From: Phycisphaerales bacterium
Lineage (GTDB): Bacteria; Planctomycetota; Phycisphaerae; Phycisphaerales; SM1A02
DNA: 8,762 nucleotides
NCBI GenBank assembly: GCA_003520025.1
Contig: DOVP01000168.1
Span: forward strand, 1 to 8,762
Direction of reading: 5' to 3'
Notes under the pieces: generated by a model
The model's input: the letters and a program-made list of their open reading frames with translations, nothing else
What the model was told of the DNA's origin: nothing
Databases searched by the model: none
Shown: one piece after another, positions 1-6,511 of the stretch
How the letters are laid out: each line of letters opens with the position of its first letter
How positions within the stretch are numbered: position 1 is the stretch's first letter
Translations under genes and position numbers: made by a program

Positions 1-371
1 GTCGGAAGACTGATCCAGTCGGAGGCGCCGCTTCGAATAGCTTCGACGAGCGCATCTGGAGTTGGGGCAGCACCAAAGATGACCGACCGAACGCTCGGGT
101 GCTCGGCCTGTATTTCGCGAATGAAGCAAGCGGTATCCCGGTTCTCGATCTCGGAGGCGATCATCAGCACGTCGGGGCGGTACTCGTCGTTGCGCGTGCG
201 GGCGGCCTCGATGGTGTTCGACATCTCACAGACGTACCCGAGGGTCTCGAGTTGCAGCACCATGCGGTCGCGATCCTTGCCAGCCGGACCAATGATGTGG
301 AATCGACCGTGTTTGGACTCCACCTTGGGACTGGTGTTGAATGCGGTGCTGGGGTGTTCGAGCGGTTCCAT
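1..371 (-). CDS. Degenerate receiver (CheY-like) domain protein, N-terminal part, runs off left edge
   Basis: Only the first 123 codons are in the window. Residues 23-123 follow the receiver-fold pattern: a hydrophobic first strand (FHIIG, 24-28), PDVLMI (66-71), VRSVIFGAA (94-102), and a final ALVEAIRSGASDWISLP that matches the alpha4/beta5 end of CheY-like domains. The residues needed for phosphorylation are absent. The acidic pair after strand 1 is GP, the phosphoacceptor Asp position after PDVLMI is Ala72, the switch Thr is Ala101, and the conserved Lys before the final Pro is Leu122. It is therefore probably a phosphorylation-independent receiver. The ATG at 371 is chosen because GGAG lies 7 bases upstream. 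An in-frame ATG at 431 would add 20 residues but has no ribosome site. The missing C-terminus decides the function: a regulator output domain or a CpaE-like ATPase are both possible. Fold confidence is fair; function is unknown. Confidence 0.75.
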   Translation of the reverse strand, partial: MEPLEHPSTAFNTSPKVESKHGRFHIIGPAGKDRDRMVLQLETLGYVCEMSNTIEAARTRNDEYRPDVLMIASEIENRDTACFIREIQAEHPSVRSVIFGAAPTPDALVEAIRSGASDWISLP

Positions 372-601
372 CGACGGGCTCCGATGTCTGGAAATCCTGA
401 CCGCGACGAACTGCCGGGCCACCGCAGCCATCGGCGCAATAGAGGACCGATTTCAGTCGGACTGGTGTTCCTGTGTGGTTTTTCGGGGCGATGTAGGTGA
501 TACCGCCGTCCTGAGGGGTTGCCCGGATCGTTCCTTGATGATGTCACAGCAAGGGGATAGGTTCTTGAAAGGTATGAGTGTCCATCACCCTGAAATGTGA
601 C
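372..601 (-). other. Gap between tsaB and the receiver gene; interrupted reading frame
   Basis: This 230-bp stretch separates the tsaB stop from the receiver-gene start. On the minus strand an ATG at 585, 16 bases after the tsaB stop and preceded by AGGG, opens a frame of 13 codons ending in TGA at 544-546. The same frame then stays open to 229, with protein-like content in the first 55 codons or so (for example GGITYIAPK and VLYCADGCG), but it has no normal start codon and its far end lies under the receiver gene. It could be a decayed small gene, a short leader peptide or chance. A 6-bp inverted repeat, GTCACA at 543-548 and TGTGAC at 596-601, brackets part of it. I see no convincing terminator or promoter. 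Confidence 0.3.
379..382 (-). promoter_or_regulatory. Ribosome binding site (GGAG) of the receiver-like gene
   Basis: On the minus strand GGAG lies 7 bases before the ATG at 371. It decides the start over the in-frame upstream ATG at 431, which has no purine-rich box. It is one of the few clear Shine-Dalgarno sites in this window. Confidence 0.5.
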
Positions 602-1270
602 TTATCGGGCCTCAAATAGGCGGACGGCCTCGGGAATACGGGGGTACAGCGGCTCAAGATGGTGGGTATCCACAATCTCGCCACGAGCGTGGCATTGCTC
701 AGCAAGATTCAGGCAGATGACCGGGTCAAATCGTGGCGGCTCCATGGGTACGCCCACGTCTCGGACCGCCCCGGCAAGTTCTGGTGGAAGATGAGCATCG
801 GCGATGCAAACCTCACACCCAGCGAGGGCGGGGCCGATCGAGACGGCATTCACAAGCCCCGGAGTGCCTGTGATCTGTAACCCGGAATCAACACAGCTCA
901 GCCATGCCGTACCCCGCCGCGAGGCAAGAAGCACCCCAATCCTTGCTGCCGGACCTGATCGCGAGCCTGCCACGACCAAAGCCGTTTGAACGGCCACCAC
1001 ATCACAACCGGTACTGAGCGCCAACGTCTTGGCCGTCGTGACCGCTATCCGCAGACCGGTGAAACCGCCGGGTCCAATCGATACGCCAATGAGCGACAGG
1101 GTGTCTGGAGCGAGCCCGGCATCGGCGAATAATCGATCGATTTCAGACATGAGCCGATCATCGACTCCTGAGGCCGACTCAAGTGAGGCTGTATGAATCT
1201 CTCCTGATGTGTCCCGCATTGCAACGCCGCCGCCACGCTGCGAACACTCGATCGCAAGCGTGACACTCAC
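602..1270 (-). CDS. tsaB: TsaB, tRNA threonylcarbamoyladenosine (t6A) biosynthesis protein
   Basis: TsaB is the inactive-paralogue partner of TsaD. With TsaD and TsaE it transfers the threonylcarbamoyl group onto A37 of ANN-decoding tRNAs in the cytoplasm. The 222-residue length fits the family. The N-terminal ASKHA strand (LAIECS, residues 5-10) is followed by the family signature IGPGGFTGLRIAVTTAKTLA in the first third, where the common form is GPGSFTGLRIG. The C-terminus carries the usual P-x-Y-x-R-x-P-E-A pattern (PLYPRIPEA). The start is GTG at 1270 and overlaps the upstream phosphatase stop by 4 bases (GTGA). No Shine-Dalgarno site is visible, so translation is probably coupled. The beginning reads ECS rather than the common DTS, a mild variation. 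No tsaD, tsaE or rimI lies next to it here; the rest of the pathway must be elsewhere. Identification is firm. Confidence 0.93.
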   Translation of the reverse strand: MSVTLAIECSQRGGGVAMRDTSGEIHTASLESASGVDDRLMSEIDRLFADAGLAPDTLSLIGVSIGPGGFTGLRIAVTTAKTLALSTGCDVVAVQTALVVAGSRSGPAARIGVLLASRRGTAWLSCVDSGLQITGTPGLVNAVSIGPALAGCEVCIADAHLPPELAGAVRDVGVPMEPPRFDPVICLNLAEQCHARGEIVDTHHLEPLYPRIPEAVRLFEAR

Positions 1271-2154
1271 GACGCCGGTTCACAGCTGGGCAGGATTTGG
1301 ATTGGCGTGGCACGTGCCATCATGTCATCGATGTCGGGTTTCATGGAAAGATCCAGTTCGAGTACCGCACCATCATCCTGATCGCTCGCAAGTGCCATCA
1401 CCGAATCGCTTACCCGCCGCACACCACCATCGAGTCTGATGTGGCCGATGACCATGCACCGAATGGACCAAGCCCTGAGAAGCTCTGTGATCTGCTCGCC
1501 ATCAAACCGACGACCCCATGTCAACAAATACGCTGCGCCATCGGGACCAAGTCGATCGTCCGGTGTGGGTTCACGTTCCAGAATCATTGGGTCGAAACGA
1601 CCCATCAGCACGGCGTCGGGCAGCGAGTGTGTGCACTGCACGCCGCTGGCGGTTCGAACTGCCAGTGGCATTGCGGCTAGGAATCCGTCGATCGCCGCAT
1701 ACACCCGCTCCCAGTCCTCTCCGAACGTCAGTGCGACGCCGTCCTCAAAGAGTTCTATGCTGTTGCCGCCGCCCTTGGTCACACCGACGCGAGTGAGTTG
1801 TGAATTCTCGTGGTTCCCAAGGATGGGGTGAACACGTCCTGGGTGTTGCACAAGCAGTTCGGCAACCCGCGCCAACATCCGCCAACTCATGTCGCAGTCA
1901 TGTATGAGTGTGGGGCCATGAATGAGTTCTTGAAGCAGCAGATGGTTCTGCTTGTTCTCAAGCTGTGCTGCAGCGAGAATCCGCATGTAATTTGGGAGAT
2001 GGTCGTGCAGATCACCTGCAATCATCAGTGAGCCTTCGTTTGGAAGATCGACTCGAGAACCGATTCGACCAGGCGTGCTGAGCAGAATGGACGTGGCTTG
2101 CTCAAAAATCGCAATGAGTCGATCGGCCTGTGTCCAGTCGGAGGGAGGGCTCAT
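1267..2154 (-). CDS. PPP-like metallophosphatase (calcineurin-like phosphoesterase), variant metal site
   Basis: This 295-residue protein has most of the two-metal phosphoesterase motifs in order: GDLHDH at 47-52, GNHE at 113-116, a lone His in CTHSLP (His176), and GH at 237-238. These correspond to GDxHG, GNHE, HGG and GH of the PPP-type phosphatases. The expected second motif, GDxxDRG, is not there. Its place is taken by LLLQELIHGP (72-81), so a Glu may stand in for the bridging Asp. I recall similar LQELIHG proteins from planctomycetes, but cannot verify this here. The substrate (phosphoprotein, nucleotide or other phosphoester) is not evident. There is no signal peptide, so it is presumably cytoplasmic. 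Its ATG overlaps the stop of the DNA methyltransferase (ATGA), and its stop overlaps the tsaB start, so the three are likely co-translated. Family is confident; role is unknown. Confidence 0.8.
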   Translation of the reverse strand: MSPPSDWTQADRLIAIFEQATSILLSTPGRIGSRVDLPNEGSLMIAGDLHDHLPNYMRILAAAQLENKQNHLLLQELIHGPTLIHDCDMSWRMLARVAELLVQHPGRVHPILGNHENSQLTRVGVTKGGGNSIELFEDGVALTFGEDWERVYAAIDGFLAAMPLAVRTASGVQCTHSLPDAVLMGRFDPMILEREPTPDDRLGPDGAAYLLTWGRRFDGEQITELLRAWSIRCMVIGHIRLDGGVRRVSDSVMALASDQDDGAVLELDLSMKPDIDDMMARATPIQILPSCEPAS

Positions 2155-3149
2155 TTTCTTTTTCCAGAACGCTTTGAAAAAATGGCCGTGGACTGTCCAA
2201 TCGCCTCACCTTGACGACACATCCCCACCTCGGTGATTCGCTTCCATGCGCTCTCCGCCGTCCTTTCAGACTGCTCAATGCCGATTGAACGCCGCGCGTA
2301 GGCGCGAGCGACCGTTCCAGTGGTGCCACTGCCGGCGAATGGGTCGAGTACCAGATCACCCTCGTTGGAACAGGCCAGAATAATTCGTTCAAGATAGGCC
2401 TCTGGAATCTGGTTCTGGTGGCCCGCTCTTCGCTCTTTGTTGTTCCCTTGCACGCGTCCCCAGTACTTGCCATACCAGACATCCATCGGAACTCGCATGC
2501 CTTTGTTGGAGTCCTTCTCCATGGTGCGTTTGTCGCCGTAGATGCTGGCACGATCGGACACTTCCAAGATGGCTTCTGGATTCCATGTCCGTGTGGCGCC
2601 TTTGCAGAAGTACAGCGCATGAACCTTGCTCACGATGAACGACGATTCGCGGCACTGCCCGAACCGGAAATGCCAGATGCACCAGTTCACCATCGTCATG
2701 CCCTGCCGCTTGAGGTGCATCACGATCTCGGCAACGGTGTCGTCCGGAATGTTTACCCAGAGACTTCCGTTTGGAGCAAGTGCATCGATGCAGCCGTCGA
2801 GCCAGTCGATTGTGAAGCGTTCGTACTCCGCCCGACTCATGTTGTCGGACCATCCGTCGTATGGAACATCCCAGTTGAATGGTGGGTCGGCAAAGATGAG
2901 ATCCACGTTGCCGCGATCCGGAAGGCTTGCTAGTACATCGCGGCAATCCCCGATATACAGGCGTGTGTCGGGATCGTCACAACTCCATTGTGGGTGGAGC
3001 AGCAGTGGTGTTGATTCTGCTTTATAGGCGGGCAGTTCATCGGCGATCAAACGGATGCCGGCTGTGGAATCGGGGGCTCGATTATCGTGGTGTGTGATAA
3101 TGGCTCCGGTCGGCCCTTCACGCGAGGACGATGCGGTCTTCTGTTCCAT
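2151..3149 (-). CDS. Beta-class DNA methyltransferase (N6-adenine or N4-cytosine), orphan
   Basis: This is a SAM-dependent, site-specific amino-methyltransferase of 332 residues. The catalytic motif IV, DPPFNW, is at 88-93, and the SAM-binding motif I, DPFAGSGTT, is near the C-terminus at 269-277. That order defines the beta class, which includes CcrM-like enzymes. Upstream of motif IV is the usual L-Y-x-G-D-C-x-D-V-L strand (64-73). Upstream of motif I is GHQNQIPEAYLERII, matching the common NQ-KPE-LLERII pattern. The region between, about 190-245, probably contains the target-recognition part. The first 50 or so residues look poorly structured and could be partly over-called. No restriction endonuclease is adjacent, so it may act in regulation or replication rather than host defence. 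The recognition site cannot be read from the protein. It heads a coupled block with the phosphatase and tsaB and has no Shine-Dalgarno site (see the -10-like box at 3156-3161). Confidence 0.9.
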   Translation of the reverse strand: MEQKTASSSREGPTGAIITHHDNRAPDSTAGIRLIADELPAYKAESTPLLLHPQWSCDDPDTRLYIGDCRDVLASLPDRGNVDLIFADPPFNWDVPYDGWSDNMSRAEYERFTIDWLDGCIDALAPNGSLWVNIPDDTVAEIVMHLKRQGMTMVNWCIWHFRFGQCRESSFIVSKVHALYFCKGATRTWNPEAILEVSDRASIYGDKRTMEKDSNKGMRVPMDVWYGKYWGRVQGNNKERRAGHQNQIPEAYLERIILACSNEGDLVLDPFAGSGTTGTVARAYARRSIGIEQSERTAESAWKRITEVGMCRQGEAIGQSTAIFSKRSGKRK

Positions 3150-3155
3150 TTGCCC

Positions 3156-3161
3156 AGTATT
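3156..3161 (-). promoter_or_regulatory. Possible -10 box of the methyltransferase operon (AATACT)
   Basis: Read on the minus strand, TGCAATACT resembles an extended -10 element and lies only 6 bases before the ATG at 3149. Transcription from it would start at or next to the start codon, which would fit the absence of a ribosome site. No -35 box is evident, so this is tentative. Confidence 0.25.
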
Positions 3162-3195
3162 GCAGGTTGGTGGCGGCGATGGTGCTGTGAATACC

Positions 3196-3201
3196 TACAA
3201 T
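3196..3201 (+). promoter_or_regulatory. Possible -10 box of the TolC-adaptor operon (TACAAT)
   Basis: TACAAT matches the TATAAT consensus at five of six positions and ends 7 bases before the ATG at 3209. The start codon would then lie at about +1, giving a leaderless message; no Shine-Dalgarno sequence precedes the ATG. No -35 box stands out at normal spacing. Confidence 0.35.
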
Positions 3202-3208
3202 TGCCGAC

Positions 3209-4978
3209 ATGCGATTCCTTTGGTTCACTCCTGCCGCTGTGATTCTTGTGTGTGGTTGCTCGCCGAGTTTCCATTCCATCGACCAGCAGGTCAATGATCT
3301 GCTCGCCAGCGGTACCGGCCGCATCGAAGCTACCATCCCGCCTCGCCCGGTGGAGGAATGGGTGGAGGTTTCGGCAAGCGAAGCCGCTATGAACGACAAG
3401 CATCCATCCACCATCAATCCACCGGTCGAGGCGATGACTTGGGAATCGGTCGTGGCGATGGAGACTCAGGAAGTACTCGACCGCCTTGTCTCCTACGAGG
3501 ACGCCGCTGAGGGTGGCGAGGAATTGAAGCTTGACGAGGCGCTTGAGTGGGCTTTCGCCCACGGCCGGGAATACCGCTTCGCCGAAGAAGACTATCTACT
3601 TACGTGCTTGAATCTCATTCTTGAGTTGCACCTGTGGACACCCCAGATTGCCGATGATGTAGCGCTGCAATACTCGCACGAAGACGGTGATAGTAATTTT
3701 TTGCAATCGGCCGAGGCTGTTGTCAATACGTTCTCGGCCTCTCAGCGTCTGCCATGGGGGGGGGAGGTGACAGCGTCCTACGTCGCCACCTTTGCCCATG
3801 AGGTACTCGGAGCCTCCACGAACTCGCCGAGTTCTGATACGACGCGGATCGGTCAGTTCACTTTCGGTGGGAGCATTCCGCTGCTTCGGGGCGCCGGGAT
3901 GATCGCGCAAGAGGACATCATCCAGGCCGAACGGAGTCTGATCTACGCGGCCCGATCCTTTGAAGAGTTTCGCCGCGACTTCTGGTTCCGTACCGTAAGT
4001 ACCTGGCTTGGCCTGCTTGTGCAGCGTCAGAACCTTGACAACGCGCTCGAATCCGCTTCGCTGCTCGAAACGCTGGCTGAGCGACAACGTGCCCTGTATG
4101 AGGCCGGTCGTGCTCGGTTGTATGACGCCGCTGAGGCGGAGAACAACGCGCTGCAAAAGCAATCCAACATCGCTGGACTGTGGGAGTCGTATCGGCTGGC
4201 GGTTGATCGCTTCAAACTGCTCATCAACTGGCCGGTGGATGATCCGGTACGCATTTCCAAGGACACCTTCGCGATTGATCCGCCCGTCACCGATCTTGAT
4301 GCCGCGGTGGAAACCGCTATGCGGCAGCGACTGGATCTCCAAACCGAGCGGGATCAGTTAGTTGATCGGCAGCGGTCCGTCCGCAATGCTCTCAATGGCC
4401 TGCTCCCGAATCTTGATCTGGCTGGAAGCATGCGGCTCGGATCAAACGATACGTACTACTACGACGCCATGCTTCCGTCGCTTGAAGACATGAACGCAGA
4501 GGCCTCGTTGACACTCGGGCTTCCGCTCGACCGGGAATCTGAGCGGATTGTGGTTCGGCAGGCTCAGATCGCTCTGGAGCGGTCGCGGCGGGAGTATCGA
4601 AAGCAACGCGACGAAACGGCCATTGATGTGCGATCTGCCGTCCGCGATATCGATGCCAATCTGTTCTCGTTGGACATCCAGCGGCGGAACGTCGAGATTG
4701 CGCGGCTCAATATTGAATCCATTGATGCGGATCCGGATACCTATACGGTTCTCGATCAACTCTCCGCAATTCAATCATTGCAGCAGGCGCAGAACGGGCG
4801 AGCGCAGGCCTTCCGCCGGGTCCAAGAGTCGATTCTCGGATATCTGCTTCGCACCGGCCAACTTCGCATCAACGACGAAGCGGCACTGGATCCAATTCCT
4901 GGAATGGTTATTTCCACCACGTCAACCTTGTCCTATGAACCAAAGCATTCGGTTTCAGCAGAGCAGGATGTACACTGA
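3209..4978 (+). CDS. TolC-family outer-membrane efflux lipoprotein
   Basis: This is an outer-membrane channel subunit that should pair with the adaptor encoded next to it to export substrates across the envelope. The 589-residue protein opens with a short signal peptide and a lipobox-like VCGC, so Cys17 is the likely lipid-anchored residue. Residues 18-105 form an acidic N-terminal extension. Two OEP-type repeats follow, each of long helices around short beta segments. The first starts near LKLDEALEWA (106 onward) and includes the FGGSIPLLRGAG hairpin. The second starts near LDAAVETAMRQRLDLQ and includes LLPNLDLAGS and SLTLGLPLDRESER. The order and length fit the family (usually 420-550 residues) with the extra N-terminal region. 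The ATG has no ribosome site, but the lipoprotein signal supports it. A run of nine G lies within the gene at 3756-3764. Nine bases separate it from the adaptor gene. Substrate is unknown. Confidence 0.87.
   Translation: MRFLWFTPAAVILVCGCSPSFHSIDQQVNDLLASGTGRIEATIPPRPVEEWVEVSASEAAMNDKHPSTINPPVEAMTWESVVAMETQEVLDRLVSYEDAAEGGEELKLDEALEWAFAHGREYRFAEEDYLLTCLNLILELHLWTPQIADDVALQYSHEDGDSNFLQSAEAVVNTFSASQRLPWGGEVTASYVATFAHEVLGASTNSPSSDTTRIGQFTFGGSIPLLRGAGMIAQEDIIQAERSLIYAARSFEEFRRDFWFRTVSTWLGLLVQRQNLDNALESASLLETLAERQRALYEAGRARLYDAAEAENNALQKQSNIAGLWESYRLAVDRFKLLINWPVDDPVRISKDTFAIDPPVTDLDAAVETAMRQRLDLQTERDQLVDRQRSVRNALNGLLPNLDLAGSMRLGSNDTYYYDAMLPSLEDMNAEASLTLGLPLDRESERIVVRQAQIALERSRREYRKQRDETAIDVRSAVRDIDANLFSLDIQRRNVEIARLNIESIDADPDTYTVLDQLSAIQSLQQAQNGRAQAFRRVQESILGYLLRTGQLRINDEAALDPIPGMVISTTSTLSYEPKHSVSAEQDVH
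3756..3764 (+). repeat. Run of nine G inside the TolC-like gene
   Basis: Nine consecutive G residues encode part of PWGGE in the frame given. The reading frame is intact on both sides. Slippage here would truncate the protein in its first OEP repeat. Confidence 0.9.
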
Positions 4979-4987
4979 GTCGAACCC

Positions 4988-6511
4988 ATGCAGCAGCACG
5001 CACACCACTTTCGACGGGGCATCAGCACAACACCGGTTGTGCTCGCTGGCACGGCACTGGTCATCGTGGTGGCTGTGACACTCTTGAGTGGTGGAGGCGG
5101 GTCACAGGATCTGATCCAAGCCGAAACCGATCTTCATACGGTGGTCGTTGGTGAGTTCGATGTCTCGATCCCGGCATCGGGTGAACTTGCAGCCTTCGAT
5201 CAGGTTGAACTTCGGTGCGAACTCGATGGGAGCGCCACTGTTACTGAGATCATCGACGAGGGGTCTGCGGTCAAGACCGGGGATGTGCTTGTTCGTCTCG
5301 ACGACAAGGATGTCAAGGACCGCATTCAGTCGGCGGAGGAGTCTGTTGTGGCCGCCCACAATCAGGTTGAAACTCGAACGGCCGACCATGCCATCGCCCA
5401 GAAGTCACGTGAGTCGAATCTTGCCAAGTCGCAGGTCGCGGTCGACCAAAGTAAACTTGCCCTGCTCGCGTGGCGGGAGGGTGAGGTGGTCGCCAAGCGG
5501 AATCAACTTGCCCTGTCGCTCCGAACAGCCGAAAAGGACTTCAAACGACTCGAAGAAAAGTACAAGAAGTCTTTGGAACTTCGTGAGCGGGATTTCATCA
5601 GCCAGAATGATCTTGAACAGGATGAGATTCAGATGATTCGGGCCGAGGCCCAACTCTCTCAGTCGCGGCTCGACCAGCAGGTGTATGAGAAGTACACCTA
5701 TGAGAAGGACAAGCAGTGGAAAGAATCCGATCTCAAGCAGGCTGAAGATGAACTCGTGCGGGTTGAGACGCGGACGCGGGCCAGTGTGCAAAGTTCCAAG
5801 AGCAACCTTGATGCTGCCAACTCCAACCTCGCTTCCAAGAAAGAGCGGCTTACACAACACCAACAACAGTTGGTTAACTGCACCGTGGTCGCTCCGGCAC
5901 CTGGAATGGTGGTGTATGGAACAACTGTCGGGGGGGGACGTGACTGGGATCAACCTCAAGCTCTTCGGGTGGGCTCAAAGATTTCTCGCAACCAATTGTT
6001 GATCGTATTGCCCAATACCGACCGCATGTTCGCCGATGTCAAGGTCAATGAGGCACTCAGTGGACACGTCAAGGCTGGGCAGCCCGCGACTGTTCGAATG
6101 GATGCCTTCAATGACAGTGTCTTGCGGGGACGAGTTGACTCGGTCGGTGTGTTGGCTGAAGGCGGTGGTTGGCGGGATCCAAATCGCCGTGACTACTCGG
6201 TGAAAGTCTCCATCGACAACACTGATGAACTCCCCCTCAAGCCCTCCATGCGGTGCAAGGCGCTTATTCTGATCGACACGGTGGTGGAAGCGCTCTATAT
6301 ACCCGTGCAGTCGGTACACCGAGGTGAGCAGGGTTCGCTTGTGTACCTTGCCAACCGAGGACTTTATCAACCGACACCGGTCACACTGGGTCGATCCAGT
6401 GAGTTGTACGTCGAGGTACTTGGTGGCCTCTCGGTCGGAGATCAAGTGTTGCTTCGAGATCCACCGCCTGGAACAGTGTTGGATGCGGTCTCGGAGTCAA
6501 CCGACGGCTGA
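4988..6511 (+). CDS. HlyD/AcrA-type periplasmic adaptor (membrane fusion protein) with long coiled coil
   Basis: This adaptor bridges an inner-membrane transporter and the outer-membrane TolC-like channel. The 507-residue protein has one N-terminal membrane segment (about 15-34, TPVVLAGTALVIVVAVTLL) after a short cytoplasmic piece. A lipoyl-like half (SATVTEIIDEGSAVKTGDVLVRLDD) follows, then a charged heptad-rich helical hairpin of about 190 residues (roughly 108-298). The returning lipoyl half is CTVVAPAPGMVVYG. Next come the beta-barrel (RMFADVKVNEALSGHVKAGQ) and the membrane-proximal domain ending in GLSVGDQVLL. Typical RND adaptors have a much shorter hairpin; long ones occur in HlyD and ABC/MacA-like systems. 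The gene starts 9 bases after the TolC gene stop with no strong ribosome site, so it is likely in the same operon. No pump gene follows. Its last 70 bases overlap the convergent ubiX. A run of eight G occurs at 5930-5937. Confidence 0.88.
   Translation: MQQHAHHFRRGISTTPVVLAGTALVIVVAVTLLSGGGGSQDLIQAETDLHTVVVGEFDVSIPASGELAAFDQVELRCELDGSATVTEIIDEGSAVKTGDVLVRLDDKDVKDRIQSAEESVVAAHNQVETRTADHAIAQKSRESNLAKSQVAVDQSKLALLAWREGEVVAKRNQLALSLRTAEKDFKRLEEKYKKSLELRERDFISQNDLEQDEIQMIRAEAQLSQSRLDQQVYEKYTYEKDKQWKESDLKQAEDELVRVETRTRASVQSSKSNLDAANSNLASKKERLTQHQQQLVNCTVVAPAPGMVVYGTTVGGGRDWDQPQALRVGSKISRNQLLIVLPNTDRMFADVKVNEALSGHVKAGQPATVRMDAFNDSVLRGRVDSVGVLAEGGGWRDPNRRDYSVKVSIDNTDELPLKPSMRCKALILIDTVVEALYIPVQSVHRGEQGSLVYLANRGLYQPTPVTLGRSSELYVEVLGGLSVGDQVLLRDPPPGTVLDAVSESTDG
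5930..5937 (+). repeat. Run of eight G inside the adaptor gene
   Basis: Eight consecutive G residues encode VGGGR just after the second lipoyl half (PAPGMVVYG). The frame is intact. It is the second long G run in this two-gene unit. Confidence 0.9.

Noticed and set aside
454..464. Palindrome CAGTCGGACTG upstream of the receiver gene
   Set aside because: Arms of only five bases, not repeated elsewhere that I can see; too weak to call an operator.
164..547. Minus-strand frame of 127 codons overlapping the receiver gene
   Set aside because: Its composition is Arg/Pro/Ser/Thr-rich, typical of an out-of-frame reading of GC-rich coding DNA, and it lies under the well-supported receiver frame.
79..600. 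Plus-strand frame of 173 codons at the left end
   Set aside because: It is antisense to the receiver gene, shows no family features, and its Ser/Arg/Cys-rich make-up is that of a shadow frame.
2151..3149. Restriction-modification or anti-phage defence island around the methyltransferase
   Set aside because: No endonuclease, helicase, toxin or mobile-element gene is next to it. The neighbours are a phosphatase and a housekeeping tRNA-modification gene, so an orphan methyltransferase is more likely.
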